Source of the DNA: Microscillaceae bacterium
GTDB taxonomy: Bacteria; Bacteroidota; Bacteroidia; Cytophagales; Microscillaceae
Assembly: GCA_012031215.1 (NCBI GenBank)
Contig: JAAUUB010000005.1
Span: forward strand, 1 to 61,896
DNA: 61,896 bases
Direction of reading: 5' to 3'
This document shows, one piece after another, positions 1-7,915 of this stretch (within the stretch, counting starts at the first letter, position 1; each line of letters starts with the position of its first letter). The notes under the pieces were generated by a model that worked only from the letters and a program-made list of their open reading frames with translations, was not told the DNA's origin and did no database searches. The position numbers were made by a program, and so were the translations under genes.

Positions 1-117
1 TTCTTCGCTTTTAGCGATGGGGATGTCCAGATATTTCTCGCTCAATGACAAAAAGAATTGCCCGATGTTTTCCCGAAGGATTTTATCATAGGCTTTATTT
101 TCTGTTTTGTCGGCCAT
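1..117 (-). CDS. PD-(D/E)XK nuclease family (Rpn/transposase-like) protein, N-terminal part, cut by window edge
   Basis: The first 39 codons of a leftward gene; the ATG lies at 117-115 and the rest is outside the window. All 117 bases are identical to the start of the complete gene at 5542-6381, so this is a second copy. Only the N-terminal helix is visible; the nuclease core is off the edge, so the family is assigned from the complete copy. Whether this copy is full length cannot be seen. Confidence 0.75.
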   Translation of the reverse strand, partial: MADKTENKAYDKILRENIGQFFLSLSEKYLDIPIAKSEE

Positions 118-306
118 CTTGTTTTTTTATGGAATAGAAGGCAAGCAGGGATGGGATTTACCCCCTCATCTTCATCTTAGCATTTTTACCCACACTGCTC
201 GCTGAAAGCAAAGCTTAGGAAGCACTTCAATCCAAAGATATAATAAAATGCTGAAAATAAAGCCCAAGCAATCGCCAAAATATGGCTTCGTGATGCAAAA
301 GCCTAT
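1..306 (+). repeat. Direct repeat, left copy (bounds the island)
   Basis: Bases 1-306 match 6265-6563 in the same orientation. The coding part (1-117) is identical; the following ~190 bases differ at a handful of positions and by a few short indels. Similarity stops near 309 (left) and 6567 (right). The repeat probably continues to the left of the window. The unit between repeat starts is 6264 bp. Confidence 0.9.
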
Positions 307-309
307 GGC

Positions 310-745
310 CAGCGCGAGGCGCATCTGAGCCGTTTGCGCTTGTTGATTGGGCTTAACGACACAATTTAAAATCAGTTGGGGGAAGGCAAACAGCAGGAAA
401 TCTTTTAAAAACCTATCAATGCCCTTGCATTCAAGCCTGCTTAGTAAAGACAAGCTCGACCGAACCCTCGTTAACCATATGCAAGGAGCTAACCAACGCG
501 ATGACATCCTTTGGATAGGAATTAAGCTTTGAAGAAAAAGACCGCGGCTACCTTGCAATTTTACTATCAACTGGAAAATGCATAAAGACACAACAGGATG
601 CTTGATGAAAAATACGATTAAATCTGTCGCAATCCTACCATCTACTCAGTTCTTCGGAACTTCCCCCGGAAATCCCAAAGCATAGAGAAAAGCGCAAATT
701 GTCATTTGCCATTTTTCTGCTTATATTAGCATAAAAAATTAGTGT
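310..745. other. No intact gene; possible short coding remnant on the minus strand
   Basis: Between the repeat and the first antitoxin I see no convincing gene. On the minus strand, 544-431 reads as 37 codons ending in TGA, with a protein-like composition (it contains SYPKDVIALVSSLHM) but no start codon, so it may be the tail of a decayed gene. A 139-codon minus-strand open frame across 172-591 runs through the non-coding part of the repeat and has no recognisable content. Confidence 0.3.
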
Positions 746-994
746 ATGGAATACAAACTCCAAATCCCGCTGAGCTTTCAACAGTTAACTAACTTGGTAT
801 TGCAACTGCCTACATCTGCGCAAAAACGATTGGTAGCGGCCATAGAAAGCCAACAATCACCGCCGCCCAAAATACAGATGAAAACCGTCGCGCAAATCAA
901 AGATACAAACTACCGCTATCCTCATAAACAACCTCAAAAATTAGTAGGCTTGTGGGAAAATGAACCCGAAATGGATCAGTTTTTTTTACAATAG
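746..994 (+). CDS. Putative antitoxin of a PIN-domain toxin-antitoxin pair
   Basis: Encodes 82 aa. It sits 13 bp upstream of a PIN-domain toxin in the same direction, the usual antitoxin-toxin order. The start MEYKLQIPLS followed by a helix-rich stretch (QQLTNLVLQLPTSAQKRLVAAI) resembles small VapB-like antitoxins of Bacteroidota and cyanobacteria. The C-terminal half is basic then acidic and ends LWENEPEMDQFFLQ, plausibly the toxin-binding tail. The antitoxin role rests mainly on position and size; I do not recognise a named DNA-binding fold. It probably binds the toxin and represses its own operon. Confidence 0.65.
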   Translation: MEYKLQIPLSFQQLTNLVLQLPTSAQKRLVAAIESQQSPPPKIQMKTVAQIKDTNYRYPHKQPQKLVGLWENEPEMDQFFLQ

Positions 995-1007
995 GCCGCA
1001 TGAGGAG

Positions 1008-1475
1008 ATGAGATACGTTTTTGATACCAATGTCTTAGTGCATCAACTAAGAAATACCCCTACTTGGCAATTTATAGCGGCGACATATGAGCCCTTTGCT
1101 GAGGACGTAGAAACATACCTTAGTTTTGCCTCAGTAGCCGAGATTTTGTCTATGGCAGAACAAGCAAATTGGGGGAAATCAAAGCAAAATCAGCTTCTTG
1201 AAGCTATCAATGAGTTTGAAATTGTGGCAGTATCAGGGGACGTGGGCGATGCGCTTGTACAGGCTTATGTACAAATTGATAGTTTCAGTCAGGGAAAAAA
1301 CTCAAAACTCCCTCTGCCCATTGGCACATCAGCAAGGAATATGGGAAAAAATGATATTTGGGTGGCGGCCACAGCCTATGCTCTGGATGCAAAACTCATG
1401 ACCACAGACAAAGATTTTTTGCATTTAGACCCTACATTGCTGGAAGTTGTGTTTGTGCACATTCAACCGCATTAA
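1008..1475 (+). CDS. PIN-domain toxin, VapC-like ribonuclease
   Basis: Encodes 155 aa from the ATG at 1008, directly preceded by GAGGAG; the longer frame from 960 would overlap the antitoxin. PIN signatures are in order: an N-terminal FDTNVLVH carrying the first Asp, a mid-protein SVAEIL carrying the Glu, NDIWVAATA with the second Asp, and a C-terminal TTDKDFLHLD. These acidic residues coordinate the metal in PIN nucleases, which cleave RNA (often tRNA or rRNA) when the antitoxin is lost. Together with the gene upstream it forms a type II toxin-antitoxin operon beside a restriction-modification gene. The target RNA cannot be told from sequence. Confidence 0.9.
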   Translation: MRYVFDTNVLVHQLRNTPTWQFIAATYEPFAEDVETYLSFASVAEILSMAEQANWGKSKQNQLLEAINEFEIVAVSGDVGDALVQAYVQIDSFSQGKNSKLPLPIGTSARNMGKNDIWVAATAYALDAKLMTTDKDFLHLDPTLLEVVFVHIQPH

Positions 1476-1981
1476 ACCCATTTGTAAAACCGGGAAGCTT
1501 TGCCTTACTAATCTTGTGCTTCTCGTTCTTGCCACGCCTCTTCTCCATACCTAATCAAAAGCGGTTTGTCCGTGGGTGCGAAGTGCCTCCCCAAGCCTGG
1601 AAGCTTGCCCGAGGGGAAATCCTGAGGTGCCGAGAGCAAAAAAACCAGTGAATAATTTTTGTTTTTTATAAAAAAGGCTATTTTAGCAAAGGTTTTTTAA
1701 GAATTTAGCCAAGTGTCCGCTATGAACAAGCGAATTCAACTTTGTTCCATTACTCTACCCAGTATGCCTTGTGTGGTGTCGCTGGCTAAGGGGTAGGATA
1801 AAACATTTTCCTATAAAGCTGGGGAAGGCATCCAAGTTATTCAGGTCTTCCAGACCAAAGGCACTCCTGCTTATTTTATTGCAACAAGTCTATTAAAAGC
1901 CCTTTCGTTACTTCAAATATAAAAAGAATGATGGGGTATAAACAAAAGATATTGCTTCAACCTTATAAATCTTAGGCAGAT
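1476..1981. other. Intergenic, no gene seen
   Basis: About 500 bases without a supported gene. It contains a low-complexity AT stretch around 1650-1710 and, at 1800-1858, a segment with counterparts on the other side of the restriction-modification gene (separate entry). Short open frames here lack family signatures and starts. Confidence 0.6.
1800..1858 (+). repeat. Flanking repeat motif, left of the restriction-modification gene
   Basis: AAAACATTTTCCT at 1800-1812 and TCCAGACCAA at 1849-1858 recur in the same order and orientation at 4392-4404 and 4424-4433, on the far side of the restriction-modification gene. The left copy includes the small inverted repeat GGTCT-tcc-AGACC (1844-1856). 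The spacing between the two blocks differs (36 versus 19 bases), so this is a degenerate pair. Confidence 0.5.
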
Positions 1982-4252
1982 ATGTATGATGAAACCAACT
2001 TTCTGAAAGCCCTCTCTCAATCCTTTGTGAATTATTTGAAGTATGGTGCAAGAAGTACAGAGAAGCTCAAGCCTATCCATCTATTTTTGGCGAATACGTT
2101 ACAAGATATTTTTGGACAGGATTACCAAATACATTATTTAGGCGAAAACTCAAAAGAGCTTACCATAGCAGGTAAATACTACCCAAAAGATATTGATATT
2201 GCCGTTACCCATAATAAAAAACCTATTTTCTGTTTGGGCTTGAAGTTCGTAACATCAAATTATAAACAAAATGCCAACAATTATTTTGAAGGAATGATGG
2301 GCGAAACTGCTAATATTCAACGTCAAAACATGCCTTATGCTCAAGTAATTGTTTTACGTTACAAAACACCTTACTATAAAAAGGAGTTAAATGAGCAAAA
2401 AGATAAAACACCATCAAAAATTGAAATCATCAATCAAAAAGACCTTGGCAAATATGTGAATTTGGTATTTGATACGCAACAAGCCCACTGTCCTTTTGCT
2501 ATCGGTATCTTATTGGTAGAAATCAACGAAGCTACAAGTGAGGTCAAAAAAATTGAGCCAAATTCCGTTTTAGATAGTAAATTTGCAGAAGTCTTGGAAA
2601 AAAAGTTTCTGTTTCCAATCTTTTCAAGAGGTGATAACTTTTTCAAAATTTTACAAAACTCAATTGTAATGGCTTCACTAACAAAGGCTTATGATAATCA
2701 AAAGCTATTAGGGCAAGTATATACCCCTCGGTTTGTGGTGGAAAAAATCTTGGCTGATATTGGTTTTGATAATCCAAGTATTTTAGGAAAAACGATTTTA
2801 GACCCGTCTTGTGGAGATGGACGTTTTTTGGTTGTAGTAGCCGAAAAAATTATTGAACTTTCACCCAAAGAAAGCTTAAAAGAAAATTTAGAAAAAATTT
2901 ATGGTTGGGATATTGATGAGGAAGCTATTGCTTATTGCCTTGAAAATCTGAATGAATTGATAAAATCACTCGACATAAAAATAAATTGGAATATTAAAGT
3001 TTGTAATTCATTGAAGAAAATCATTGAGTTTGATACACAGAAATTTGATTTCATTGTAGGCAATCCACCCTACATTCGGATACAACACTTGGAAGAAACA
3101 GAACGAACTTTTGTGCAGAAATTCTATAGATTTTGCAAGAGTGGTTCTACGGATACTTATATTGCTTTTTATGAATTATGTAACTTTTTGTTGGCTAAAA
3201 ACGGTATTTGTGGGCTAATTACACCTAATACGTTTTTTTACAGTGAAACTGCAAAATTTATGCGTGCTTATTTTACTATTAAGCAAAGCATTATAAAAAT
3301 TACTAATTATGCGGATATTCAGCTATTTGAAAATGCCACTACTTACAGTGCCATAACTATCTTTGGCAAACAAGCTAATAAGGCTTTTGTATTTGAGCAA
3401 GCCAAGGGTCCAACAGAATTTGAAACAAGAGTTATCAGTTTTTACGAAATCAAAGAACAAAAAATTTGGCAATTAAGCATCAACCCAAACATAGAGAAAG
3501 AAGGCGTAAAATTGAAGGAAATTTGTGATATTCATGTAGGTATTACTACGCTTTGCGACAAAGCCTATATTTTTTCAGTACAAGATATTGAGAATGAACC
3601 TGATTTTGTATTGGCAAAAACGCATTTCAAAGGTTTAGTGAAATTGGAAAAAGCGGTATTGAAGCCGATTATCAAAGCTTCAAAACTTAAAAGCAGTACC
3701 GACAAGATTAATCAATACGTTTTATTTCCTTACCAAAAGGTGAGTGGAAGACACAAAATTATGCCCGAAGAAACCCTAAAAAATACATTCCCTTTGACTT
3801 ACAATTATCTTTTAGGCATAAAAGACGAGTTAGATAAACGAGATAACGGGAAGCTTAATACTGTGGCGTGGTATGCTTTTGGGAGAAGTCAGGGTTTGGA
3901 TACAAGTTTTGGCAAAAAGATTTTATTTTCTCCTATGAACAATAAACCTAATTTTGTTTTGATAGAAAATGAAGAGTGTACTTTTTATTCTGGTTATTGT
4001 ATTAAGTATCAGGGGGATTATGAGTTTTTACTAGAACAATTAAATTCACAAAGATTGGCTGATTTTATTTCCGTTTCAAGCCGTGATTTTCGTGGCGGCT
4101 GGAAAGCCTACAACAAAAAAGCCTTGGAAGATTTTACGATAACAAGGCCTCCTAACGAAAAAATGAGTCTAAAAAAAGCAATAAATTCGTCTAATACTAG
4201 CTTGGTGGAAAGTAGGGCGAGAGTACTAACTTTGGACTTTGGTATTTTCTAA
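1982..4252 (+). CDS. Single-chain restriction-modification enzyme (type IIG-like) with N6-adenine methyltransferase domain
   Basis: Encodes 756 aa. The methyltransferase core is clear: GQVYTPRFVVEKIL (motif X region, near residue 245), DPSCGDGRFL (motif I, AdoMet binding, near 275) and NPPYIR (motif IV, catalytic, near 362), in the gamma-class order seen in M.TaqI and Eco57I-type enzymes. The C-terminal third resembles the TaqI-type target-recognition domain. The N-terminal ~200 residues contain DIDIAV followed by KPIFCLGLKFVTSNYKQN, a layout compatible with a PD-(D/E)XK nuclease in which the Glu of E-x-K is not obvious; this assignment is inferred. No separate endonuclease gene is adjacent, supporting a fused enzyme. 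The gene is visibly more AT-rich than the window average, which suggests horizontal transfer. A stand-alone methyltransferase is the alternative. Confidence 0.85.
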   Translation: MYDETNFLKALSQSFVNYLKYGARSTEKLKPIHLFLANTLQDIFGQDYQIHYLGENSKELTIAGKYYPKDIDIAVTHNKKPIFCLGLKFVTSNYKQNANNYFEGMMGETANIQRQNMPYAQVIVLRYKTPYYKKELNEQKDKTPSKIEIINQKDLGKYVNLVFDTQQAHCPFAIGILLVEINEATSEVKKIEPNSVLDSKFAEVLEKKFLFPIFSRGDNFFKILQNSIVMASLTKAYDNQKLLGQVYTPRFVVEKILADIGFDNPSILGKTILDPSCGDGRFLVVVAEKIIELSPKESLKENLEKIYGWDIDEEAIAYCLENLNELIKSLDIKINWNIKVCNSLKKIIEFDTQKFDFIVGNPPYIRIQHLEETERTFVQKFYRFCKSGSTDTYIAFYELCNFLLAKNGICGLITPNTFFYSETAKFMRAYFTIKQSIIKITNYADIQLFENATTYSAITIFGKQANKAFVFEQAKGPTEFETRVISFYEIKEQKIWQLSINPNIEKEGVKLKEICDIHVGITTLCDKAYIFSVQDIENEPDFVLAKTHFKGLVKLEKAVLKPIIKASKLKSSTDKINQYVLFPYQKVSGRHKIMPEETLKNTFPLTYNYLLGIKDELDKRDNGKLNTVAWYAFGRSQGLDTSFGKKILFSPMNNKPNFVLIENEECTFYSGYCIKYQGDYEFLLEQLNSQRLADFISVSSRDFRGGWKAYNKKALEDFTITRPPNEKMSLKKAINSSNTSLVESRARVLTLDFGIF

Positions 4253-4391
4253 GTACTTTTCTGCTTATGTGGAATACGATGTTGTTAAATAATTCCTCCT
4301 GCCGCAAGTCTGATTGAAGCGGGTACTTGAAGCATTTTCCGCTTTTTATTCATGCACTTACAGCAGTAAGGAGAGCCTGCATACCAGGTTA

Positions 4392-4433
4392 AAAACATTT
4401 TCCTCATTGGTCTGGATGGCATATCCAGACCAA
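4392..4433 (+). repeat. Flanking repeat motif, right of the restriction-modification gene, with 11-bp inverted repeat
   Basis: Right-hand counterpart of 1800-1858. It also holds a perfect 11-bp inverted repeat: TTGGTCTGGAT at 4407-4417 and ATCCAGACCAA at 4423-4433 around a 5-base loop. No T-run follows, so a transcription terminator is unlikely; a recombination or recognition site, or a hairpin left by a mobile element, fits better. Confidence 0.5.
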
Positions 4434-4513
4434 CGGGGATGCTCATAGGGTCGTAGATAGAACGCAGGCGGCGCCTAGTCTTAGCACAACCAGACCAGAC
4501 ACAAAGGGGAGAT

Positions 4514-4903
4514 TCACCATTTTTCTAATTTTAGTGTGTCGATATGCTCAAAATGTTTATCACGGCTTACCAAAATCAAATCATTTTCAAGAGCCAGAGA
4601 TGCTATCCAAATATCATTTTCAGGAATCTTTGTGCTTTTTTTTTTAAGAGCGGCTTTGATTTTTCCGTAAACATAAGCAGTTTGTGCATTGCAAGTGAGT
4701 ATATCAGTTTCTATTTCAAATTCTTTAAATTTCAAAATATTTTCTTGAATTCTTTGTGAATGATATGCCCCATAGTACATCTCTCCCAAAGCCATGGTAG
4801 GGATATAGATTTCTGCTGCATTTAGGATTTTATCTAAGATATTCTGTTCCTCCGCAAACAATGCAATAATAATATTTGTATCTAATAAATATCTACCACT
4901 CAT
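4514..4903 (-). CDS. PIN-domain toxin, VapC-like ribonuclease
   Basis: Encodes 129 aa from the ATG at 4903, starting MSGRYLLDTNIIIALF. This start overlaps the upstream antitoxin stop by 11 bases, typical of translationally coupled toxin-antitoxin pairs; the longer frame to 4933 would overlap more and lacks conserved residues. PIN residues visible: the N-terminal LDTN Asp, the Glu of MALGEMYYG, NDIWIASLA with the second Asp, and SRDKHFEHID. It is a different subfamily from the PIN toxin at 1008, so the two modules are probably independent rather than duplicates. Expected activity is metal-dependent RNA cleavage, blocked by the partner at 4893-5114. Confidence 0.92.
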   Translation of the reverse strand: MSGRYLLDTNIIIALFAEEQNILDKILNAAEIYIPTMALGEMYYGAYHSQRIQENILKFKEFEIETDILTCNAQTAYVYGKIKAALKKKSTKIPENDIWIASLALENDLILVSRDKHFEHIDTLKLEKW

Positions 4904-5114
4904 CTTCATCAATCTTTTTACAATCTTCATCAATGCTTTTTTGCATCAATTGTATATCACTTGATGGAATACTACCTGCGAATTTGAGTAAATTTTGCGG
5001 CTTCTTGGGTGCTGATGCCCTCCCAAGCATGGCTTCTAAAAAATCTACCAAACGCAATTTTTGCATTGTAGTAAGTTTTTGGAGCAAAGTGAGTATTTTA
5101 ATTTCCGTGTTCAT
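4893..5114 (-). CDS. Antitoxin of VapB/DUF2281-like type
   Basis: Encodes 73 aa from the ATG at 5114 (MNTEIKILTLLQKL). The frame stays open upstream to 5333, but that part looks like translated intergenic sequence. The N-terminal amphipathic helix and the acidic, tryptophan-ended tail (AGSIPSSDIQLMQKSI, then EDEW) match the layout of small antitoxins paired with PIN toxins, in which the tail plugs the toxin active site. Its last 11 bases overlap the toxin start. It probably autoregulates the pair. Confidence 0.85.
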   Translation of the reverse strand: MNTEIKILTLLQKLTTMQKLRLVDFLEAMLGRASAPKKPQNLLKFAGSIPSSDIQLMQKSIDEDCKKIDEDEW

Positions 5115-5541
5115 ATCTTCTGATATTATAAACAAACTTAGGGAACAACATTTATTTCGTAAACTTGAAGAACGGTTTTTCCTTAAAATCTTTTTCTTCG
5201 GGTTCTTAGCGCAATCATATACCCACTCTGGCGTAAGCATTAGTGAAGAGATGCTTGTGCCGCTCATTTCCGAAAGCATCCGCTTTCCGCCGTAGGCGAA
5301 GGGTCTTTGAAATGCCAAAATACCAAAAAACAAAACCTGCCTGATTTTATATCTCTCTCAAACACCACAGCATATCAAATCCTGCACCTTCGGTTAGAAG
5401 CGGACGCCTCTGGTAATTGATAGTCCAAGCACCGCTTCGCTCATGCTTGGATTAGGTGGGACGCGCTTGGCACTCCCCCCCGAACAGCTTTCAATTTTTG
5501 TTTTTTACCGCTGAGCGAGCGGAATAGCAGAGAGTGGATGA
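5115..5541. other. Intergenic, no gene seen
   Basis: Holds the promoter region of the leftward toxin-antitoxin pair and the 3' end region of the leftward PD-(D/E)XK gene. No recognisable gene, repeat or strong hairpin was seen. Confidence 0.5.
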
Positions 5542-6381
5542 TTAGCTGATTTCACCCGCCTTTACTTTTATGATAAAATCAAGGGATACTTCAAAAAGGT
5601 CGGCGATTTCTTCTGAGGTCAATTTACCTTGAGTGAGTGCTTTTTGGATACCTTGTATCTTGGTTTTTAATTCGCCAATTTGCTCTCCTTTTTGGATGCC
5701 GATTTGCTCTCCTTTTTGGTAGAGCGCGTCTTTTTCTATGTCATAGACCAAGGCCATATCTTGTAATTGTTTGGTGGTGAATGCTGTCAAATTCCGCAAA
5801 CGGGATAATACCAATAGCTGACGAATGTATTTTTGTAACGTCATCGCATCTTTGCTTAGTTCTTGCAATCGCTGGATTATTTTTGACAAAACTTCTTGGG
5901 CTTCTTCCTTTTTGAAATTACACAAGATGGCCAGCATAATCTCTTCGGGTATCTCCGATTCTAAAATGACTTGGTAATCCAGTTCGTGCAGACTTTTTAA
6001 CGCAAATCCTCGGAATACTTCTTCCTCCCTCAGTTGTGTCTGCATTTTGGAGGGGCTTGCCCCTAAGTAAATGACCAATTGCCGAACAGGCAGACCGTAT
6101 TTTTTGCGCAATATGCCAAAGTATTCCTGCATTCTGTAAATCATATCGCGTTCGTCCTTGGTCTGAAATTCCAGATGCAGGATGAATTTTTCGCCCGAAG
6201 GGCTGTGGATGATGCGCAAAAAATCGGCTTCTTTCTCGAGGGTGGTATAGAGTTGGTCTTTCAGTTCTTCGCTTTTAGCGATGGGGATGTCCAGATATTT
6301 CTCGCTCAATGACAAAAAGAATTGCCCGATGTTTTCCCGAAGGATTTTATCATAGGCTTTATTTTCTGTTTTGTCGGCCAT
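5542..6381 (-). CDS. PD-(D/E)XK nuclease family (Rpn/transposase-like) protein
   Basis: Encodes 279 aa. The segment ADFLRII ... EKFILHLEFQTKDE ... MQEYFGILRKKYGLPVRQLV near residues 50-105 matches the PD-(D/E)XK core of Rpn-type recombination-promoting nucleases and related putative transposases common in Bacteroidota and cyanobacteria; the Asp and the Glu-x-Gln are the likely catalytic positions. A helical middle is followed by a repeated QIGIQKGEQIGELK stretch and a C-terminal helix pair. The same start occurs at 117-1, so the gene lies in a long direct repeat. Rpn proteins have been linked to recombination and phage defence; here its copies bound an island of toxin-antitoxin and restriction genes. 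Confidence 0.8.
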   Translation of the reverse strand: MADKTENKAYDKILRENIGQFFLSLSEKYLDIPIAKSEELKDQLYTTLEKEADFLRIIHSPSGEKFILHLEFQTKDERDMIYRMQEYFGILRKKYGLPVRQLVIYLGASPSKMQTQLREEEVFRGFALKSLHELDYQVILESEIPEEIMLAILCNFKKEEAQEVLSKIIQRLQELSKDAMTLQKYIRQLLVLSRLRNLTAFTTKQLQDMALVYDIEKDALYQKGEQIGIQKGEQIGELKTKIQGIQKALTQGKLTSEEIADLFEVSLDFIIKVKAGEIS

Positions 6382-6563
6382 CTTGTTTTTTATGAGAAGG
6401 CAAGCAGGAATGGGATTTACCCCCTCATCTTCATCTTAGCATTTTTACCCACAATGCTCACTGAAAGCAAAGCTTAGAAAGCACTTCAATCCAAAGATAT
6501 AATAAAATGCTGAAAATAAAGCCCAAGCAATCGCCAAAATATGGCTTCGTGATGCAAAAGCCT
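6265..6563 (+). repeat. Direct repeat, right copy (bounds the island)
   Basis: Matches 1-306. It covers the first 117 bases of the PD-(D/E)XK gene plus ~180 bases of its upstream region; the conserved non-coding part includes CTGAAAATAAAGCCC and GGCTTCGTGATGC blocks. Conservation of non-coding sequence shows a recent duplication or gene conversion rather than selection on the protein alone. Confidence 0.9.
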
Positions 6564-6780
6564 GTGGTCTGAGGGATAGCACTGGTACTTAGTCTCTTTT
6601 AAGCGCAAGACCAGGAAACATCCCGATTAGCGGATTTCAAATAATTGGTCATCCTCTTTTATCGCTGCTGTACCAGGTAGCAAGGCATGAAAACGCCGCA
6701 CAAGCGGGGCCTTTTTTTGTAAAATCGCTTTTCTTGAGTCCGGGCCAGAGAATTGAGCAATTTTCGGATTTTATCCCGGA
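6564..6780. other. Intergenic, weak terminator-like hairpin
   Basis: Upstream region of the alkylation repair operon. A short GC hairpin (CCGC-acaa-GCGG, about 6698-6709) followed by a run of seven T around 6714-6720 could be a rightward terminator, but the stem is only 4-5 bp and no rightward gene ends before it. Nothing else is visible. Confidence 0.35.
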
Positions 6781-6804
6781 TAGAACATCCCGATATTTGT
6801 TCTA
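6781..6804. promoter_or_regulatory. Perfect dyad operator upstream of the alkylation repair operon
   Basis: TAGAACA at 6781-6787 and TGTTCTA at 6798-6804 form a perfect 7-bp inverted repeat around 10 bases, 14 bases before the ATG of the AraC-methyltransferase gene. GATATTTG (6792-6799), a 7-of-8 match to the Bacteroidota -7 element TAnnTTTG, lies inside it, so a bound protein would cover the promoter. The binding protein is unknown: the operon's own AraC-type regulator (normally direct half-sites), a LexA-like repressor (GAAC/GTTC halves) or another dimeric regulator are possible. Confidence 0.6.
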
Positions 6805-6818
6805 TAATTTTAGAAACA

Positions 6819-7661
6819 ATGAACGAGCAACAACAACTCAATTACCATCGCATTGCTGAGGCAATCCAGTACATCCACACCCACTTTCGGGAACAACCTA
6901 CTTTGGAGGAACTGGCTTCAAAAGTACACATAAGCCCTTTTCATTTTCAGCGTTTGTTTCACGAATGGGTAGGCACGACTCCCAAAAAATTTTTGCAGTA
7001 CATCAGTATTGAGCACGCCAAAAAGCTACTCAAAGCGCAGCAAGCCAGCCTTTTTGAAACGGCTTTTGAAACGGGGCTTTCCGGTACGGGCCGACTCCAC
7101 GACCTCTTTGTCAAGATTGAAGGGATGAGTCCTGCCGAGTATAAGAATGAAGGCCAAAACCTTTTGATAAATTATCGCTTTGCCGAAAGTCCTTTTGGGA
7201 AGGTGCTGGTGGCTTCTAGCCCCAGGGGGGTGTGCGAAATGGCTTTTGAAGAAGACGAAACAAAAGCACGGCAAAATTTACAACAAAAATTTCCCCGGGC
7301 GAGCTTTCAGCAGCAATCGGATGACTTTCAGCAAAAAGCCTTGTCCATATTTGAGCAAGACTGGCAGGCCTTGCCCCAAATAAAATTACATCTGAAAGGC
7401 ACCGCTTTTCAGTTGAAAGTATGGGAAGCCCTCCTGAAAATCCCGATGGGAAGGCTCTCTACCTATGGCGCAGTTGCCCGAGAGATTGGCCAAGCCCAGG
7501 CCTCCCGGGCCGTTGGCACAGCCATTGGCCACAACCCCGTGGCTTTTCTTATTCCTTGCCACCGGGTAATCCAGGCCACCGGACATTTTGGCGGCTATAT
7601 GTGGGGCGAAACCCGAAAAACCGCCATCATTGGCTGGGAAATGGTACGCACAAATCCCTGA
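6819..7661 (+). CDS. AraC-type regulator fused to O6-methylguanine-DNA methyltransferase (Ada-like without N-terminal zinc domain)
   Basis: Encodes 280 aa from MNEQQQLNYHRI; the open frame begins at 6753, but the ATG at 6819 lies just after the dyad promoter. Residues ~5-100 form an AraC double helix-turn-helix (LEELASKVHISPFHFQRLF). Residues ~110-275 are the suicidal DNA repair domain that takes alkyl groups from O6-alkylguanine onto a cysteine: IPCHRVI contains the acceptor Cys, and the ASRAVGTAIGHNP helix precedes it. E. coli Ada carries in addition an N-terminal zinc domain that senses methylphosphotriesters; here that domain is a separate gene 9 bp downstream. The three genes to 8507 form a compact operon. 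Confidence 0.93.
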   Translation: MNEQQQLNYHRIAEAIQYIHTHFREQPTLEELASKVHISPFHFQRLFHEWVGTTPKKFLQYISIEHAKKLLKAQQASLFETAFETGLSGTGRLHDLFVKIEGMSPAEYKNEGQNLLINYRFAESPFGKVLVASSPRGVCEMAFEEDETKARQNLQQKFPRASFQQQSDDFQQKALSIFEQDWQALPQIKLHLKGTAFQLKVWEALLKIPMGRLSTYGAVAREIGQAQASRAVGTAIGHNPVAFLIPCHRVIQATGHFGGYMWGETRKTAIIGWEMVRTNP

Positions 7662-7669
7662 ATGCTTTT

Positions 7670-7915
7670 ATGCTACTCAACCGTGAAATATCTGCTCCCG
7701 ATTTACGAAGTAAAATCCGGCAGGGAGTCATTCAATGGGGAGGCCATCAAAAACGAAAAATCTACGGCAGGCTGCGTTGTGTTGCCGGAAAGAAAATGAA
7801 AAAGGAAAACCGCGTTTTCTTTGGCTCCGAAAAAGAAGCCCTGGAAATAGGCTACCGACCTTGTGGACATTGCAAAAAGGAAGCTTATAAATGTTGGAAA
7901 GATGGAATTATTTGA
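7670..7915 (+). CDS. Free-standing Ada-type zinc-binding domain protein
   Basis: Encodes 81 aa from the ATG at 7670, 9 bp after the preceding stop; its last 14 bases overlap alkB. KIYGRLRC near residues 30-37, KKENRVFF near 46-53 and YRPCGHC near 63-69 match the Ada metal-binding domain. In E. coli Ada four cysteines bind zinc and Cys38 takes the methyl group from the DNA phosphate backbone. Here only three of these cysteines are visible (RCVAGKK, then CGHC); the position expected for the first ligand has no Cys. It may therefore bind zinc differently or be unable to accept a methyl group. It probably supplies, in trans, the sensor or DNA-binding function missing from the neighbour. Confidence 0.85.
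   Translation: MLLNREISAPDLRSKIRQGVIQWGGHQKRKIYGRLRCVAGKKMKKENRVFFGSEKEALEIGYRPCGHCKKEAYKCWKDGII

Noticed and set aside
172-591. 139-codon minus-strand open frame
   Set aside because: It runs through the conserved non-coding part of the direct repeat, its product has no family features, and another frame of the same strand looks more protein-like but lacks a start.
7421-7669. Extended start of the Ada zinc-domain frame
   Set aside because: This part is read in another frame inside the methyltransferase gene; the conserved domain starts only after the ATG at 7670.
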